From positions 1 to 64,000 of the forward strand of contig NZ_JARXWN010000011.1 in NCBI RefSeq assembly GCF_029892965.1: a stretch of 64,000 nt of DNA, in the 5' to 3' direction. Source of the stretch: Dysgonomonas sp. PF1-14. GTDB lineage: Bacteria; Bacteroidota; Bacteroidia; Bacteroidales; Dysgonomonadaceae. Below, piece by piece: positions 1-8,619 of this stretch. Each line of letters opens with the position of its first letter. The stretch's first letter is position 1. The notes under the pieces are model-generated. The model saw only the letters and a program-made list of their open reading frames with translations. It had not been told where the DNA came from and did no database searches. The translations under genes and the position numbers were made by a program.

Positions 1-90
<90 letters not shown>

Positions 91-100
91 TTTAATGAAG

Positions 101-134
101 AGTCCTCATACTTGATAGTATGGGGACTTTTTTG
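101..134 (+). terminator. Intrinsic terminator of the rRNA operon
   Basis: An inverted repeat (AGTCC-CATACT paired with AGTATG-GGACT, with a small bulge) is followed directly by a run of six T. It lies about 10 bases after the 5S rRNA. Confidence 0.85.
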
Positions 135-269
135 TTTAGATATAGTTGATCAAGGGGGAATAAGTGAAATATGGATGTATTAGTGTTTATTAACTAAATG
201 TCTGTATACTTTTTTCTCGCTCGTTCGTATTATATATAGGCACATATTGTTGAATATAAAAACGAAAAT

Positions 270-1352
270 ATGGAAAAATCGAAATCTGGTATCCTAAAAA
301 AAATACGAGAGAAGAGAAATCCCGAAGAATATATTGAGGCTTTGAATAAAATGGCACCTCAGTCTATGGAAGAAGCTGTAGAGCAAGGAAAAAAGAGCAG
401 GATAAGAAGATTATCGAGGCAAGCCAATAGATTTGAAAGCACTAAAAATAATAATATGAGTACACGAGCTAAAGGCAAATTTACATCACTTGATCCTGAT
501 CATGAAATATTCACTGTATTAGCTATTCATGGAAATCCGCCTAAATGGTGGATTGATATTCTTGAAGATAAAGAATTGTATATTGAAATCAGAAAGGATA
601 ACTATATCAACGTTTATTATTATGGTGGCTGTCTTATCAAAATTACATATAATAGTAATTCAAAGAAATTGAGAGCTGAAACCCATCAAAAATATATAGG
701 AGATATTAAGGACAAAGATGGAAATAATGAGTCCAAATACTGCAATTGTATCGAAGAATTAGAAACGCCTGGTTATATCCGGCTTTTGAAGAAGAATATC
801 AAAGAGATATATTTAAAAGATAATGATAAGGGAACTAAAAGGCTAAAGGAAGATAAGTTAACCGTTTCTTCTGAAAAAAAGGTACAAGGCGAATTTATTT
901 TGAATAACAGAGATTTATACATTGATTCCGAATTTGCCTATGCCCTTCCTTTACAAGAAGTTGAAAATGAAAATAAAATCATCCGCTTCGATCTTGTTCG
1001 TTTGAAAGAGGGTGTTTTGAGTTTTGTAGAATTAAAATTAATTAGTGATCCGCGCCTTCGGGGCAAGAATATTGACATCATAAAACAAATGAAGAAATAT
1101 TCTGACTACATTAATGATAATAAGGATTTGTTTGTGTATTATTATTTGAAAGTTGCTAAAATAAAGTATAAAATCGGGATATTGAAAGAAGAGCCCTCCA
1201 TTATAAGAATAAGCAAAAAGCCAATACTTTTACTTGTTAATAATTATTCGGAATTAACGGATGGGCGTATAGACCGTATTAAAGATATTGAGAGTATTTT
1301 GAGAAACGAAAAAATTGATTATACAATTTTAGATTATTCGAAATGCGAGTAA
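270..1352 (+). CDS. Unrecognised protein with PD-(D/E)XK nuclease-like core
   Basis: A 360-residue, lysine-rich, cytoplasmic-looking protein with no signal peptide or membrane segment. I do not recognise the full-length family. The second half has the spacing of a PD-(D/E)XK nuclease core: an acidic residue in the helix IDSEFAYA (about residue 219), then an Asp in IRFDLVRL (about 239), then ELK in SFVELKL (about 254-256), followed by an amphipathic helix. The N-terminal 70 residues are highly basic and could bind nucleic acid. It overlaps the next gene by 10 bases, so the two are very probably cotranscribed. It sits right after an rRNA operon, a common landing site for accessory genes, and is AT-rich. 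Nuclease activity is inferred from motif spacing only. Confidence 0.6.
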   Translation: MEKSKSGILKKIREKRNPEEYIEALNKMAPQSMEEAVEQGKKSRIRRLSRQANRFESTKNNNMSTRAKGKFTSLDPDHEIFTVLAIHGNPPKWWIDILEDKELYIEIRKDNYINVYYYGGCLIKITYNSNSKKLRAETHQKYIGDIKDKDGNNESKYCNCIEELETPGYIRLLKKNIKEIYLKDNDKGTKRLKEDKLTVSSEKKVQGEFILNNRDLYIDSEFAYALPLQEVENENKIIRFDLVRLKEGVLSFVELKLISDPRLRGKNIDIIKQMKKYSDYINDNKDLFVYYYLKVAKIKYKIGILKEEPSIIRISKKPILLLVNNYSELTDGRIDRIKDIESILRNEKIDYTILDYSKCE

Positions 1353-2560
1353 CAATTCATCGGGGGCAAAACCAGATTGGGGGTAATTGTATTGAAATAT
1401 CTTCGAGTCAGGTACGTATAATATTAGATATAGGGGACGAGTTGCCCGAAATTAATGCAGATAAATCGGAAAGGGTAATTCCTGATGTGCCGGATTTGTT
1501 TTTGTCTTCTTTGGATACGGAAAAGCCTATTGATGCCATATTTATTTCTCATATGCATGGCGATCATATCGGACTTATTAATGAAATACGGAAAGATATC
1601 CCTGTTTATATGGGTAAATATGCGTTCCGGATATGGGATGTGATTCGAGAATTTACCAATCAACCTAAAACGCATAATCCTATTCATTATGTGTTGAATG
1701 AAAAGCCGGTGACAATAAAAGATATTACTGTTACGCCTTTTCTGATCGACCATTCGGTATTTGATGCTTACTCTTTTTTGATCGAAAGTGAAGGAGAGCG
1801 AATTTTTTATACGGGGGATTTTCGCTGTCATGGCTTTGCTAAAAAATATACTATTGCAATACAAACTAATCCTTTGTTGAAGGATATAGATACATTGCTG
1901 ATTGAGGGTACAAACCTATATAAGGATGAATATATAGCAAAACCGGAATATGATATTAGTAAGGATGCTGTAGATATAATGAATAATACATCGGGGAATG
2001 TATTTGTGTTGCAATCATCGGCAAATATTGCCCGTATGCAGGCGATTTACAATGCAGCAAAACAAACAAAACGAATTTTGCTTGTGGATATATTCACAGC
2101 AAATATTCTATACGGATTGCCCAGAATATTGCCTAATCCGTTTACTTTCGATGATGTTTTTTTATTTTTTCCTATGGCTCTGACTGAGAAAGCAATAAAT
2201 GAAAAACCTCATTTATTTAAGCCTTTTGGAAAATTTAAAATAGCGACAGAAGAATTACATAATAGGAGAGATATGGTAATTCTCATTCGGGAAAGTATGA
2301 TATACGAAGTCCTGAAACGGATAAAAACCGATGGAGCATGTCTGATTTATTCTAAATGGAACGGACACAAAGAAGAATACAAGACTACTCAATTTTTGAA
2401 AAATTTTGAAGAGGTTATTGATCTGCATACTTCCGGACATGCTGATATTTCTACAATCAAAGAATTCGTAACAGCGCTTAACCCTAATACAATAATCCCT
2501 ATTCATACAACAAGACCGGAAAAGTATATAGAATTGTTTGGAGAGAAAGTGAAAATTTAA
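1343..2560 (+). CDS. MBL-fold metallo-hydrolase, beta-CASP/RNase J-like
   Basis: A 405-residue metallo-beta-lactamase-fold protein. Motif II, SHMHGDHIG, lies near residue 69. Further metal ligands are in LIDHSVFDAY (His) and YTGDFR (Asp). The C-terminal half has beta-CASP-type motifs: HTSGHADI (motif B-like) and IPIHTTRP (motif C). Beta-CASP enzymes such as RNase J and CPSF-73 act on RNA or DNA, so a nucleic-acid hydrolase is likely, though the protein is shorter than RNase J (about 550 residues) and lacks its C-terminal domain. It starts inside the end of the preceding nuclease-like gene. Its stop codon lies inside a copy of a transposable-element terminal repeat (2553-2569), so its native C-terminus may have been altered. 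Confidence 0.8.
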   Translation: MRVTIHRGQNQIGGNCIEISSSQVRIILDIGDELPEINADKSERVIPDVPDLFLSSLDTEKPIDAIFISHMHGDHIGLINEIRKDIPVYMGKYAFRIWDVIREFTNQPKTHNPIHYVLNEKPVTIKDITVTPFLIDHSVFDAYSFLIESEGERIFYTGDFRCHGFAKKYTIAIQTNPLLKDIDTLLIEGTNLYKDEYIAKPEYDISKDAVDIMNNTSGNVFVLQSSANIARMQAIYNAAKQTKRILLVDIFTANILYGLPRILPNPFTFDDVFLFFPMALTEKAINEKPHLFKPFGKFKIATEELHNRRDMVILIRESMIYEVLKRIKTDGACLIYSKWNGHKEEYKTTQFLKNFEEVIDLHTSGHADISTIKEFVTALNPNTIIPIHTTRPEKYIELFGEKVKI

Positions 2561-2572
2561 ACAGGCTCTAAA
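2553..2572 (+). repeat. Solo terminal repeat of the 182-bp MITE family
   Basis: AAAATTTAAACAGGCTC followed by TAA is identical to the right end, plus target duplication, of the miniature elements at 4888-5069 and 35996-36177. No matching left end or internal sequence is seen here. The stop codon of the upstream MBL gene (TAA, 2558-2560) is part of this repeat. Confidence 0.65.
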
Positions 2573-2643
2573 CCTCTAATGTCTCGTCCTAAAAAACTGT
2601 AACGCTATTTCAGAACAAGACAATTTGGGGAGAGCTACATAAT

Positions 2644-2677
2644 AAAACATCCCGTCTGACAACAAGCGGGACATTTT
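2644..2677 (-). terminator. Intrinsic terminator between convergent genes
   Basis: An inverted repeat pairing GTCCCG with CGGGAT around a loop of about 12 bases, followed on the minus strand by TTTTATT. It lies just after the stop of the MuiA-like gene, between convergent genes, and has A/T tracts on both sides, so it may act in both directions. Confidence 0.6.
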
Positions 2678-2691
2678 AATAGCCTATTTCT

Positions 2692-4554
2692 TTACAGATT
2701 CAAATTACTCCCTTTCGGATATTTCACTGTATAATTTATCTGATAAGTCTTTGTTTCTCCTGCTTTGATCTCTTCTTCCCATGTGATTACACCCAGATCT
2801 TCCTTGTTGGCAGTCCAAGCAGTAGTTTCTTTAAGCAGTTCTACCTCGATAGCCTTCTGTGTAGAGATCGGATACTGGTCTTTCAGCACCATCTTCACCG
2901 GCTTGTTTTGTCCGTTACGTACAGTCAGGCGGTATGCAAATGCCTGTTTGGTATCGCTGCCTAAGAATTTGGTACTGCTGAAATCCTGCATTTTTTCACG
3001 TTTTACAGTCACACGCTTATCCGTACCCAGTGTCAGCGTCAGTTTGTCCTGAATAGAACGCGCATTGATAAACGATTCTCCTACATAAGTACCATCATAA
3101 GTAATGTTTGCCTTTCCACTTAGCAGATTCAACTGTTCCCAGTTAGAAATCTCAGCAAGCAGGTAAGTTTCGGGATCGAGCTTAGGCGCACAATAGTATT
3201 TATATTCGGCTGTAGTTTCTCTTGTTTGCAGGTCTATTGTCTGTTCCTTGCCATTGCCGGGTATGGTATATGGCATATCTATGTTGTACACCATCGTCAG
3301 CTCGTTTTCTTTCTGGCTTACATAGTCGTCCATACTTTTCAGCGAAACCTGAACCACACCGTTTGCACCTTGTGAGCCGTATATAGCTGTAGACGAAGCA
3401 TCTTTCAGTACGTTTACATCTTTTATCATATTCTGATCGAGCGAAGCCATGTAGTCAGCATCCACAGGCGCACCGTCTACAACATAAAGCGGTTGAGATG
3501 CCTTACTATCTCTATAATCCATATAACCTTTATTATCTCCCACAGCCATATTCGCTCCGGCAGCTAAACTAAGGAACCAAGTATCATTTTTAAATTTCTC
3601 ATTTTCTTTATAAGAATAGCTATTTTGTGCAAGAGACCGCCTGTCAAAATATGCACTACTTGACTCCGTTCTTGCCTGTGGGCGATAATAATCGAGGAAC
3701 CAAGCATTAAACAGAGGAGCGACTTTTCCGTTGCTCGGCACTGCCGACGACAGTGTAAGTTTAACTCTTTCCCAGTCGAGTCCGGTAGTTTGGCGTACTT
3801 TCGATTTGGCAGCTATTTTGATCGGTTTGTCGGTAGATGCAATATTGATGTCATAATACGGAGTCCATCCGGCAGCAGTGGTATAATAGGAAATGGTAAA
3901 ATTACAGTTGGCTGCGACCGGAGCTGATAAAGCCAGTTTGATAATCCCCGATGTCTTATTATTCTTCAACGACTCCTGATCGAGCTGTTTCCTCAATCTG
4001 CTGATAGCACCCGAACATTCGTCTCTTTTCTTTTCGTTAGCGGTCTGTACATTATACAGATCCAGCGATTTACTTTTATAGTAATCCATCGTTTTCATCA
4101 GTTCGTCTATCCCCATTCCTTTATCAGATCCCGAAACATTTTTCTCGGTTCCCTGTTGCAGGAGGTCTATCAGATTTGCCGTAATTTTGATTTCGGTTTT
4201 CACCTGATCGAGTTTCTTCTGGTAAATATCTATTGAGTCTGTCAGCTTCTTTGCAATGGTATTCGACGATTTCCCTTCGGTAAGGTAGTCCACCGAAAAC
4301 TCATAAGCAGAAACAATTACTCCGTTAGTGGTCTTTATTTTCAGGCTGTTTTTATCTATATTCGGGCTTAGCCCCTCTATGTAGATTTCATTGTCTCCTT
4401 TCACTAATGTGGCTGTAGCTGTATGTAGCAGTTCTGCCCCCTGAAAAAACACAGTGGCATCGTTCAGTTTCGACTTGATTGTTTTCTTTTCCTGTGCAAA
4501 ACTGTTCAGACATAAGGCAAGGGCTGCGGTAATAATCAGTAGTCTCGTTCTCAT
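2692..4554 (-). CDS. MuiA-like DUF4139 secreted protein with TonB-plug-like insert
   Basis: A 620-residue protein with a signal peptide (MRTRLLIITAALALCLNSFAQ). The N-terminal part resembles the DUF4140 domain (SKLNDATVFFQGAEL), followed by a coiled-coil stretch (about 100-200) and the DUF4139 beta domain (about 210 to the end), the arrangement of mucoidy-inhibitor MuiA-like proteins. Unusually, residues of about 340-410 carry a SusC/RagA plug signature inside DUF4139: PLYVVDGAPVDADYM, then IKDVNVLKDASSTAIYGSQG and GANGVVQVS. Plug domains normally sit at the N-terminus of TonB-dependent receptors; here there is no barrel. The function is unknown; a periplasmic or surface role is inferred. The next gene upstream also encodes a plug-like protein. 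Confidence 0.8.
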   Translation of the reverse strand: MRTRLLIITAALALCLNSFAQEKKTIKSKLNDATVFFQGAELLHTATATLVKGDNEIYIEGLSPNIDKNSLKIKTTNGVIVSAYEFSVDYLTEGKSSNTIAKKLTDSIDIYQKKLDQVKTEIKITANLIDLLQQGTEKNVSGSDKGMGIDELMKTMDYYKSKSLDLYNVQTANEKKRDECSGAISRLRKQLDQESLKNNKTSGIIKLALSAPVAANCNFTISYYTTAAGWTPYYDINIASTDKPIKIAAKSKVRQTTGLDWERVKLTLSSAVPSNGKVAPLFNAWFLDYYRPQARTESSSAYFDRRSLAQNSYSYKENEKFKNDTWFLSLAAGANMAVGDNKGYMDYRDSKASQPLYVVDGAPVDADYMASLDQNMIKDVNVLKDASSTAIYGSQGANGVVQVSLKSMDDYVSQKENELTMVYNIDMPYTIPGNGKEQTIDLQTRETTAEYKYYCAPKLDPETYLLAEISNWEQLNLLSGKANITYDGTYVGESFINARSIQDKLTLTLGTDKRVTVKREKMQDFSSTKFLGSDTKQAFAYRLTVRNGQNKPVKMVLKDQYPISTQKAIEVELLKETTAWTANKEDLGVITWEEEIKAGETKTYQINYTVKYPKGSNLNL

Positions 4555-4811
4555 AAGTCGTTTTTATTAATGTAAGTAACAGAAAGTTTTTAATGATATA
4601 CTTTTAGGACAGAATCATCTTTAGTTGTTATGCTTACAAAAGAAATAAAGAGGTCTGTGACCTTAAGATTCTTGTTTGATGCCAAATGTATGTATTTAAC
4701 AAATAATATTTTAGTCAAGAAGGGTGAAAGAATGTTTTGAATTGGTAAAAGAAGAAGTCGGGTTGATAAAAAAAGAAAAAGATGCCTCCAAAAGTGCTCA
4801 TCTGCTTCAAT

Positions 4812-5120
4812 CAATTGCCTCCACTCTTAAGTGGAGGAGTAAGTTTGATAATTGTGATATGGCGTTAGCCAAAACAGTTTTGACTAAGAGCTTGTTTAAA
4901 TTTTACCAAAACATTTTGTTATCGTTCTTTTTTCGTTCATTTTCAGTCTCTTTTTGTCCGATTTTCCCCTTTCTTCAGCTTGAATAGCCCGCTATTCGCG
5001 CTTCAGATAAGAAAAAATCATTCCAAAAATAGTGCTGAAAACCTAAACGAATAAAATTTAAACAGGCTCTAAAGTCTTCTCAGAGGTTACTTTCAAACCA
5101 CGCCTTAAAAGGCGTGGCAA
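4812..5120. repeat. Three-hairpin repeat R1, copy A, split by a MITE
   Basis: One end is the palindrome CCTCCACTCTTAAGTGGAGG (4819-4838) and the other is the perfect palindrome CCACGCCTTAAAAGGCGTGG near 5098-5117. Between them lie short GGCGTTAGCC- and TTTGACTAAAGTC-type repeats. The same arrangement is present uninterrupted at 36353-36475, and in diverged form at 37345-37468. In this copy the middle is interrupted by the 182-bp element at 4888-5069. The rest of the 4555-5129 gap holds no gene I can support. Confidence 0.7.
4888..5069 (+). mobile_element. MITE-A copy 1 (182 bp) with TAA target duplication
   Basis: Left terminal repeat GAGCTTGTTTAAATTTTA and right TAAAATTTAAACAGGCTC are inverted and differ by one base. 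TAA is present directly on both sides (4885-4887 and 5070-5072). The interior has no ORF and a central imperfect palindrome around GAATAGCCCGCTATTC. The copy at 35996-36177 is the same length, in the opposite orientation, and matches except for one base. TAA duplication and GAG-type ends resemble IS5-family (IS1031/IS427-like) elements, so a non-autonomous derivative mobilised by such a transposase is likely. The transposase is not in this window. Confidence 0.85.
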
Positions 5121-5129
5121 CTTTTTCTT

Positions 5130-5798
5130 TTACCTCGTCAGCCGCCCATCATCGATCAGCGACATGCGATGCTCTTTCTCCATAAAACGGAAGAACATAT
5201 ACAGGCGGTATTCTACTTCTAGTCCGTAATCTGTTTGCGGATTGTAGTCGATAGAGACTTCATAGATATTGGGATCGTATAGTAAAGGCAGGCTATGACG
5301 CGCGTTCCATTCTGTCACCATCAATACGTTTTTTGTCTTCAGATATGTTTCGGAATAAAAATCTTTTGATGTTTGTGTGAGTAGGAAACTCTCAAAACCG
5401 GGATCGAGAACAATAGCTTCATATTCATCTTTATCCTTCTCCATAAACTGCTTCGTATAAATAACGAGAGTTTGTGTGTTGACAGGAGGATTTCCGTAAA
5501 TGCCGATCATAGAAGAATCTTTCAATATGGATATGGAAGCGATATCCTCCACCTTGATATTTTTCAGATCATAGACCAGCTCGTTATCTATCAGTATTGC
5601 CTTCCATGTTTTCGCACTATCTGTAATAACAAAAGTATTGAGGGTGTCGCCATGAAGCTTATCTTGCAAGAGCAACAAGGAGCTGTTTGGTGTACGCCTG
5701 ACTTCTTTCACTGCTTCATCATTCATACTTTTTATTATCGTGTCTTGTGCGAAACACAACACAGGTAATACTAATAATAACAACAGAATTTTTCTCAT
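5130..5798 (-). CDS. Small secreted protein with TonB-plug-like motif
   Basis: About 222 residues from the start chosen here, which begins a clean signal peptide (MRKILLLLLVLPVLCFAQ); a start 33 bases upstream would put 11 polar residues before it. The middle has a plug-like stretch, VEDIASISILKDSSMIGIYG followed by QTLVIYTK, reminiscent of the SusC/RagA plug motif (..I..I.VLKDASA.AIYG..). No barrel follows. It is in the same orientation as the DUF4139 gene that also carries a plug motif, but repeats separate them. I do not recognise the family of the rest of the protein. Confidence 0.6.
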   Translation of the reverse strand: MRKILLLLLVLPVLCFAQDTIIKSMNDEAVKEVRRTPNSSLLLLQDKLHGDTLNTFVITDSAKTWKAILIDNELVYDLKNIKVEDIASISILKDSSMIGIYGNPPVNTQTLVIYTKQFMEKDKDEYEAIVLDPGFESFLLTQTSKDFYSETYLKTKNVLMVTEWNARHSLPLLYDPNIYEVSIDYNPQTDYGLEVEYRLYMFFRFMEKEHRMSLIDDGRLTR

Positions 5799-5949
5799 AC
5801 TAAATGGTTTTGTAAAAGTTATACTTCTCAAATATAGTAAAATCCCCGTATAAATTATCTGAACAAAAATGAAAAAGTTTATCTATATGTCAGTTAACAG
5901 TTAACAATGAAAAGCGATCTTTGAAAGATTATGAAAAAAGAGTGAGAGA

Positions 5950-6085
5950 TGTCAGGTTTTAGTTAAAATATCTGGGCTTGCCGTAGGGGCGGATTATCAT
6001 CCGCCCGATAATCGATAAAACGGGCTAATGATTATTAGCCCCTACATATTAGAAACTTGTAATTTCTGTCAGGTTTTAGTTAAAA
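5950..6085. repeat. Palindromic GTAGGGGC element flanked by 19-bp direct repeats
   Basis: A stem-forming element at 5983-6045 starts GTAGGGGC and ends GCCCCTAC, with internal CGCCCG/CGGGC matches. It is flanked by two exact copies of TGTCAGGTTTTAGTTAAAA at 5950-5968 and 6067-6085. A third copy of the 19-mer lies at 35952-35970 on the minus strand, and another GTAGGGGC palindrome lies at 39947-40006. No coding potential is seen in this stretch of the 5799-6124 gap. Confidence 0.65.
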
Positions 6086-6124
6086 GTTTCTACAGAGAAG
6101 TAAAGACGAATTATCTGATATTGC

Positions 6125-7750
6125 CTATTCCGTTTCTTCTTTTACATCTGAATAGAAAGAATAGGACTGGTCGGCATGACGGACATACTGTCCATCGGAG
6201 AGGGCTTTTTCCACAAGCTTTTGTGGAATATTATATCCCATCATTTCAGCCAAAATGAAGATTGTGTTTGTATTGTTGATAACACCTTTTTCGGGTTGAG
6301 TATACTTTTGCATAACCGTCTCAATATTGCCGGCATGTTTATTGATTGTTATCAGCGGAATATCGAATTGGGCTATGCCGTTTTTCCAAGGGCCATGCCC
6401 TTTACCGATGATTTCACCATGATCGGAGAAGTGGAAGAACAGAGCCGTAGAGTCCTGATGCATTATGTCGTATATGGCATGCAGCACCCTGTCGGTATGA
6501 TGAATAGAGCGGTCGTAATGATTGAGCAGCGAGTTTTCGCCCGGTATTGCCTGTACATCTTTGAGGTCGTACCTGTCGGAATAGTTGTTATGGCTGCCCA
6601 CAAGGTGGATGACAAAGAATTGCTTGCCGGATGGCTTATGCTCCTCTTTTATCATAGGGATCAGCACAATATCATCATTTGCCAGATAGCTACCCTTCGA
6701 GAATACGGCCTTATCCGTACCGGCAGCCAGATAACCCAGATAGGAGTCCTGTATGCCGGAGTTCCCTTGGTTGGATATCCAGAGGGTTTCATAACCTGCG
6801 TCCTTAGCCATGTTGATCAGAGTCTTTTCTGTATAAAAAGGTTCCAGATCGGTAGGCGAGGCAAACGACAGAGCCATACGCAGGACATTGCGGGTAAAAG
6901 GTGCGGCGGCGACTCCATTATAGAAGCTGAGCTGTTTCGGTTCTACCTGTGACAGGCTGTCGACAAACGGAGTGGTCTTTACCGGATAGCCATATAGTGA
7001 CCAATGATTGCGGTAGGCACTCTCGCCGATTACCAGATATATCTTTTCCGGAACGGCTACTGTATCGTTGAGGGTAATGCCTTCGGGCAGGGTTTTGTCG
7101 CTCTGATCGGCAAATGTACGGAGTTTACTCATTTCCACCTGATATGCGACAATTGTCCAGATATTACCGTATAATATGGGTGCATATAAGTTTACCTTAT
7201 CTTGTATCACCCTTACAGGCTCTTCGGTAAAGAGCTCTTCTTCTTCCATCCATTTTATGCGTTTGTAGCAGACGAATGGCAGGAACAGGAGCAGATATCC
7301 GGCAAGGCATAGCAGGGATACTTTTATAGAGAGTTTCGACTCTTTCAGTTCTTTCTCCGTAAAGTACAACAGAGCTGTAGTTGCAACCAGTCCGATGAGC
7401 CCGCCAAACAATACGCCGCCTTTAAGCATACTTACAGCTTCGGCCATATGTGTCTCAAATATGGAGGCCATGATTTCCAACGATACATCGCTTCTGAGGA
7501 TGAAGGCAAAATAGGCGTTGAATGTGAGAATAAAGGCAAGGAGGAAAGTGAGTACAAATGTGTACTTCGTTTTAGCCAGAACATTGAGCAGGAACAGGAA
7601 CGATACGATAAGTAACATCATGGATACGCTGAATGCGAACCCGATGGGAATAAAGGCTATAAGTCCTATATACAGTAAAGTGAGGATAGTGAACTTATAT
7701 TTGTAAATGGATTTACCACCTCGCTTTATATTATCCTGTAACTTTGACAT
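6125..7750 (-). CDS. Phosphoethanolamine transferase-like membrane sulfatase
   Basis: A 541-residue protein with about five N-terminal transmembrane segments (residues 15-165) and a periplasmic sulfatase/alkaline-phosphatase-fold domain. Motifs typical of EptA/CptA-like enzymes: IGESAYRNHWSLYGY (metal-ligand Glu), APFTRNVLRMALSF (Thr likely the nucleophile), and FSDHGEIIGKGHG (Asp/His metal ligands). Such enzymes move phosphoethanolamine from phosphatidylethanolamine onto lipid A or another glycan at the outer face of the inner membrane. The acceptor is not predictable here. It lies just downstream of the trp operon on the same strand; a gap of about 95 bases suggests a separate unit or read-through. 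Confidence 0.8.
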   Translation of the reverse strand: MSKLQDNIKRGGKSIYKYKFTILTLLYIGLIAFIPIGFAFSVSMMLLIVSFLFLLNVLAKTKYTFVLTFLLAFILTFNAYFAFILRSDVSLEIMASIFETHMAEAVSMLKGGVLFGGLIGLVATTALLYFTEKELKESKLSIKVSLLCLAGYLLLFLPFVCYKRIKWMEEEELFTEEPVRVIQDKVNLYAPILYGNIWTIVAYQVEMSKLRTFADQSDKTLPEGITLNDTVAVPEKIYLVIGESAYRNHWSLYGYPVKTTPFVDSLSQVEPKQLSFYNGVAAAPFTRNVLRMALSFASPTDLEPFYTEKTLINMAKDAGYETLWISNQGNSGIQDSYLGYLAAGTDKAVFSKGSYLANDDIVLIPMIKEEHKPSGKQFFVIHLVGSHNNYSDRYDLKDVQAIPGENSLLNHYDRSIHHTDRVLHAIYDIMHQDSTALFFHFSDHGEIIGKGHGPWKNGIAQFDIPLITINKHAGNIETVMQKYTQPEKGVINNTNTIFILAEMMGYNIPQKLVEKALSDGQYVRHADQSYSFYSDVKEETE

Positions 7751-7845
7751 CTCGTTCCAGAAAGAGTTATACTTATTATGGATGCGAAGATACTACTTAG
7801 TTGCGAGTTATAAGCGACAAGCGACAAGTTTTTAGCATTTAATAG

Positions 7846-8619
7846 CTAATTGGTTAGTGCTTCTTTCAATGCTTGTACTGCTTCCTTTATATCCGGACTG
7901 TCTTTCAGTAGTGTGATAAACTTGCTGCCGATAATAGCTCCGCTTGCGTTTTCCTGTGCCGCTTCCAGTGTAGCTTTGTTTGATATACCGAAGCCTATCA
8001 GACGCGGATTACGTAGGTTCATACTGTTTATCCGGCGGAAGTATTCCTGCTTTTTCTCATCGAAGCTTTTCTGCGCACCTGTAGTAGCAGCAGACGATAC
8101 CATATAGATGAAGCCATCGGTATGTTCGTCTATCAGGCGTATGCGTTCGTCAGAGGTTTCGGGAGTAATGAGCATAACTACCTTGATGTCGTACTTATCG
8201 GCAATAGGCTTGTATTCATTGATGTAATCATCGAATGGCAGATCGGGAATGATAGCTCCGTCTATGCCTGTCTCTTTGCACTGTTTGCAAAAGTTCTCAA
8301 AGCCATATTGCATAATCGGATTGAGGTAACCCATCATTATTAATGGCATCTTCACATCCTTACGGATATCTTTCAGTTGCTCGAAGAGTACTTTTAGAGT
8401 CATACCGTTGTTGAGGGCGATTGTACCGCTCTCCTGTATAGTAGGCCCATCTGCCATCGGGTCGGAGAAAGGGATGCCGACTTCTATCAGGTCTATGCCA
8501 TTGGCTTCCAGTTCTCTGATAACGTTACATGTATCGTCCAGATGCGGGAATCCGGCAGTGAAATAGATAGAGAGTATATCTTTTTGCTTGTTCTCGAATA
8601 GTTGCTTAATCCTGTTCAT
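7846..8619 (-). CDS. trpA: Tryptophan synthase alpha chain
   Basis: A 257-residue TIM-barrel protein that cleaves indole-3-glycerol phosphate to indole and glyceraldehyde 3-phosphate in the last step of tryptophan synthesis. The motif [16 protein letters not shown] contains the catalytic acids at Glu46 and Asp57 (Glu49/Asp60 in the Salmonella enzyme). The phosphate-binding end, [11 protein letters not shown] and GAIIGSKFI, is present. It is the last gene of the operon; its start lies 14 bases inside trpF, indicating translational coupling. The length is normal for the family. Confidence 0.97.
   Translation of the reverse strand: MNRIKQLFENKQKDILSIYFTAGFPHLDDTCNVIRELEANGIDLIEVGIPFSDPMADGPTIQESGTIALNNGMTLKVLFEQLKDIRKDVKMPLIMMGYLNPIMQYGFENFCKQCKETGIDGAIIPDLPFDDYINEYKPIADKYDIKVVMLITPETSDERIRLIDEHTDGFIYMVSSAATTGAQKSFDEKKQEYFRRINSMNLRNPRLIGFGISNKATLEAAQENASGAIIGSKFITLLKDSPDIKEAVQALKEALTN

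Noticed and set aside
4724-4987. An open frame with a coding-looking start (LVKEEVGLIKKEKD)
   Set aside because: It runs into repeat R1 and MITE-A, begins at a GTG four codons after an in-frame stop, and ends inside the element. At most a decayed fragment.
6176-6952. A 258-codon plus-strand open frame
   Set aside because: Antisense to the phosphoethanolamine-transferase-like gene, which has intact family motifs; no domain in the antisense product.
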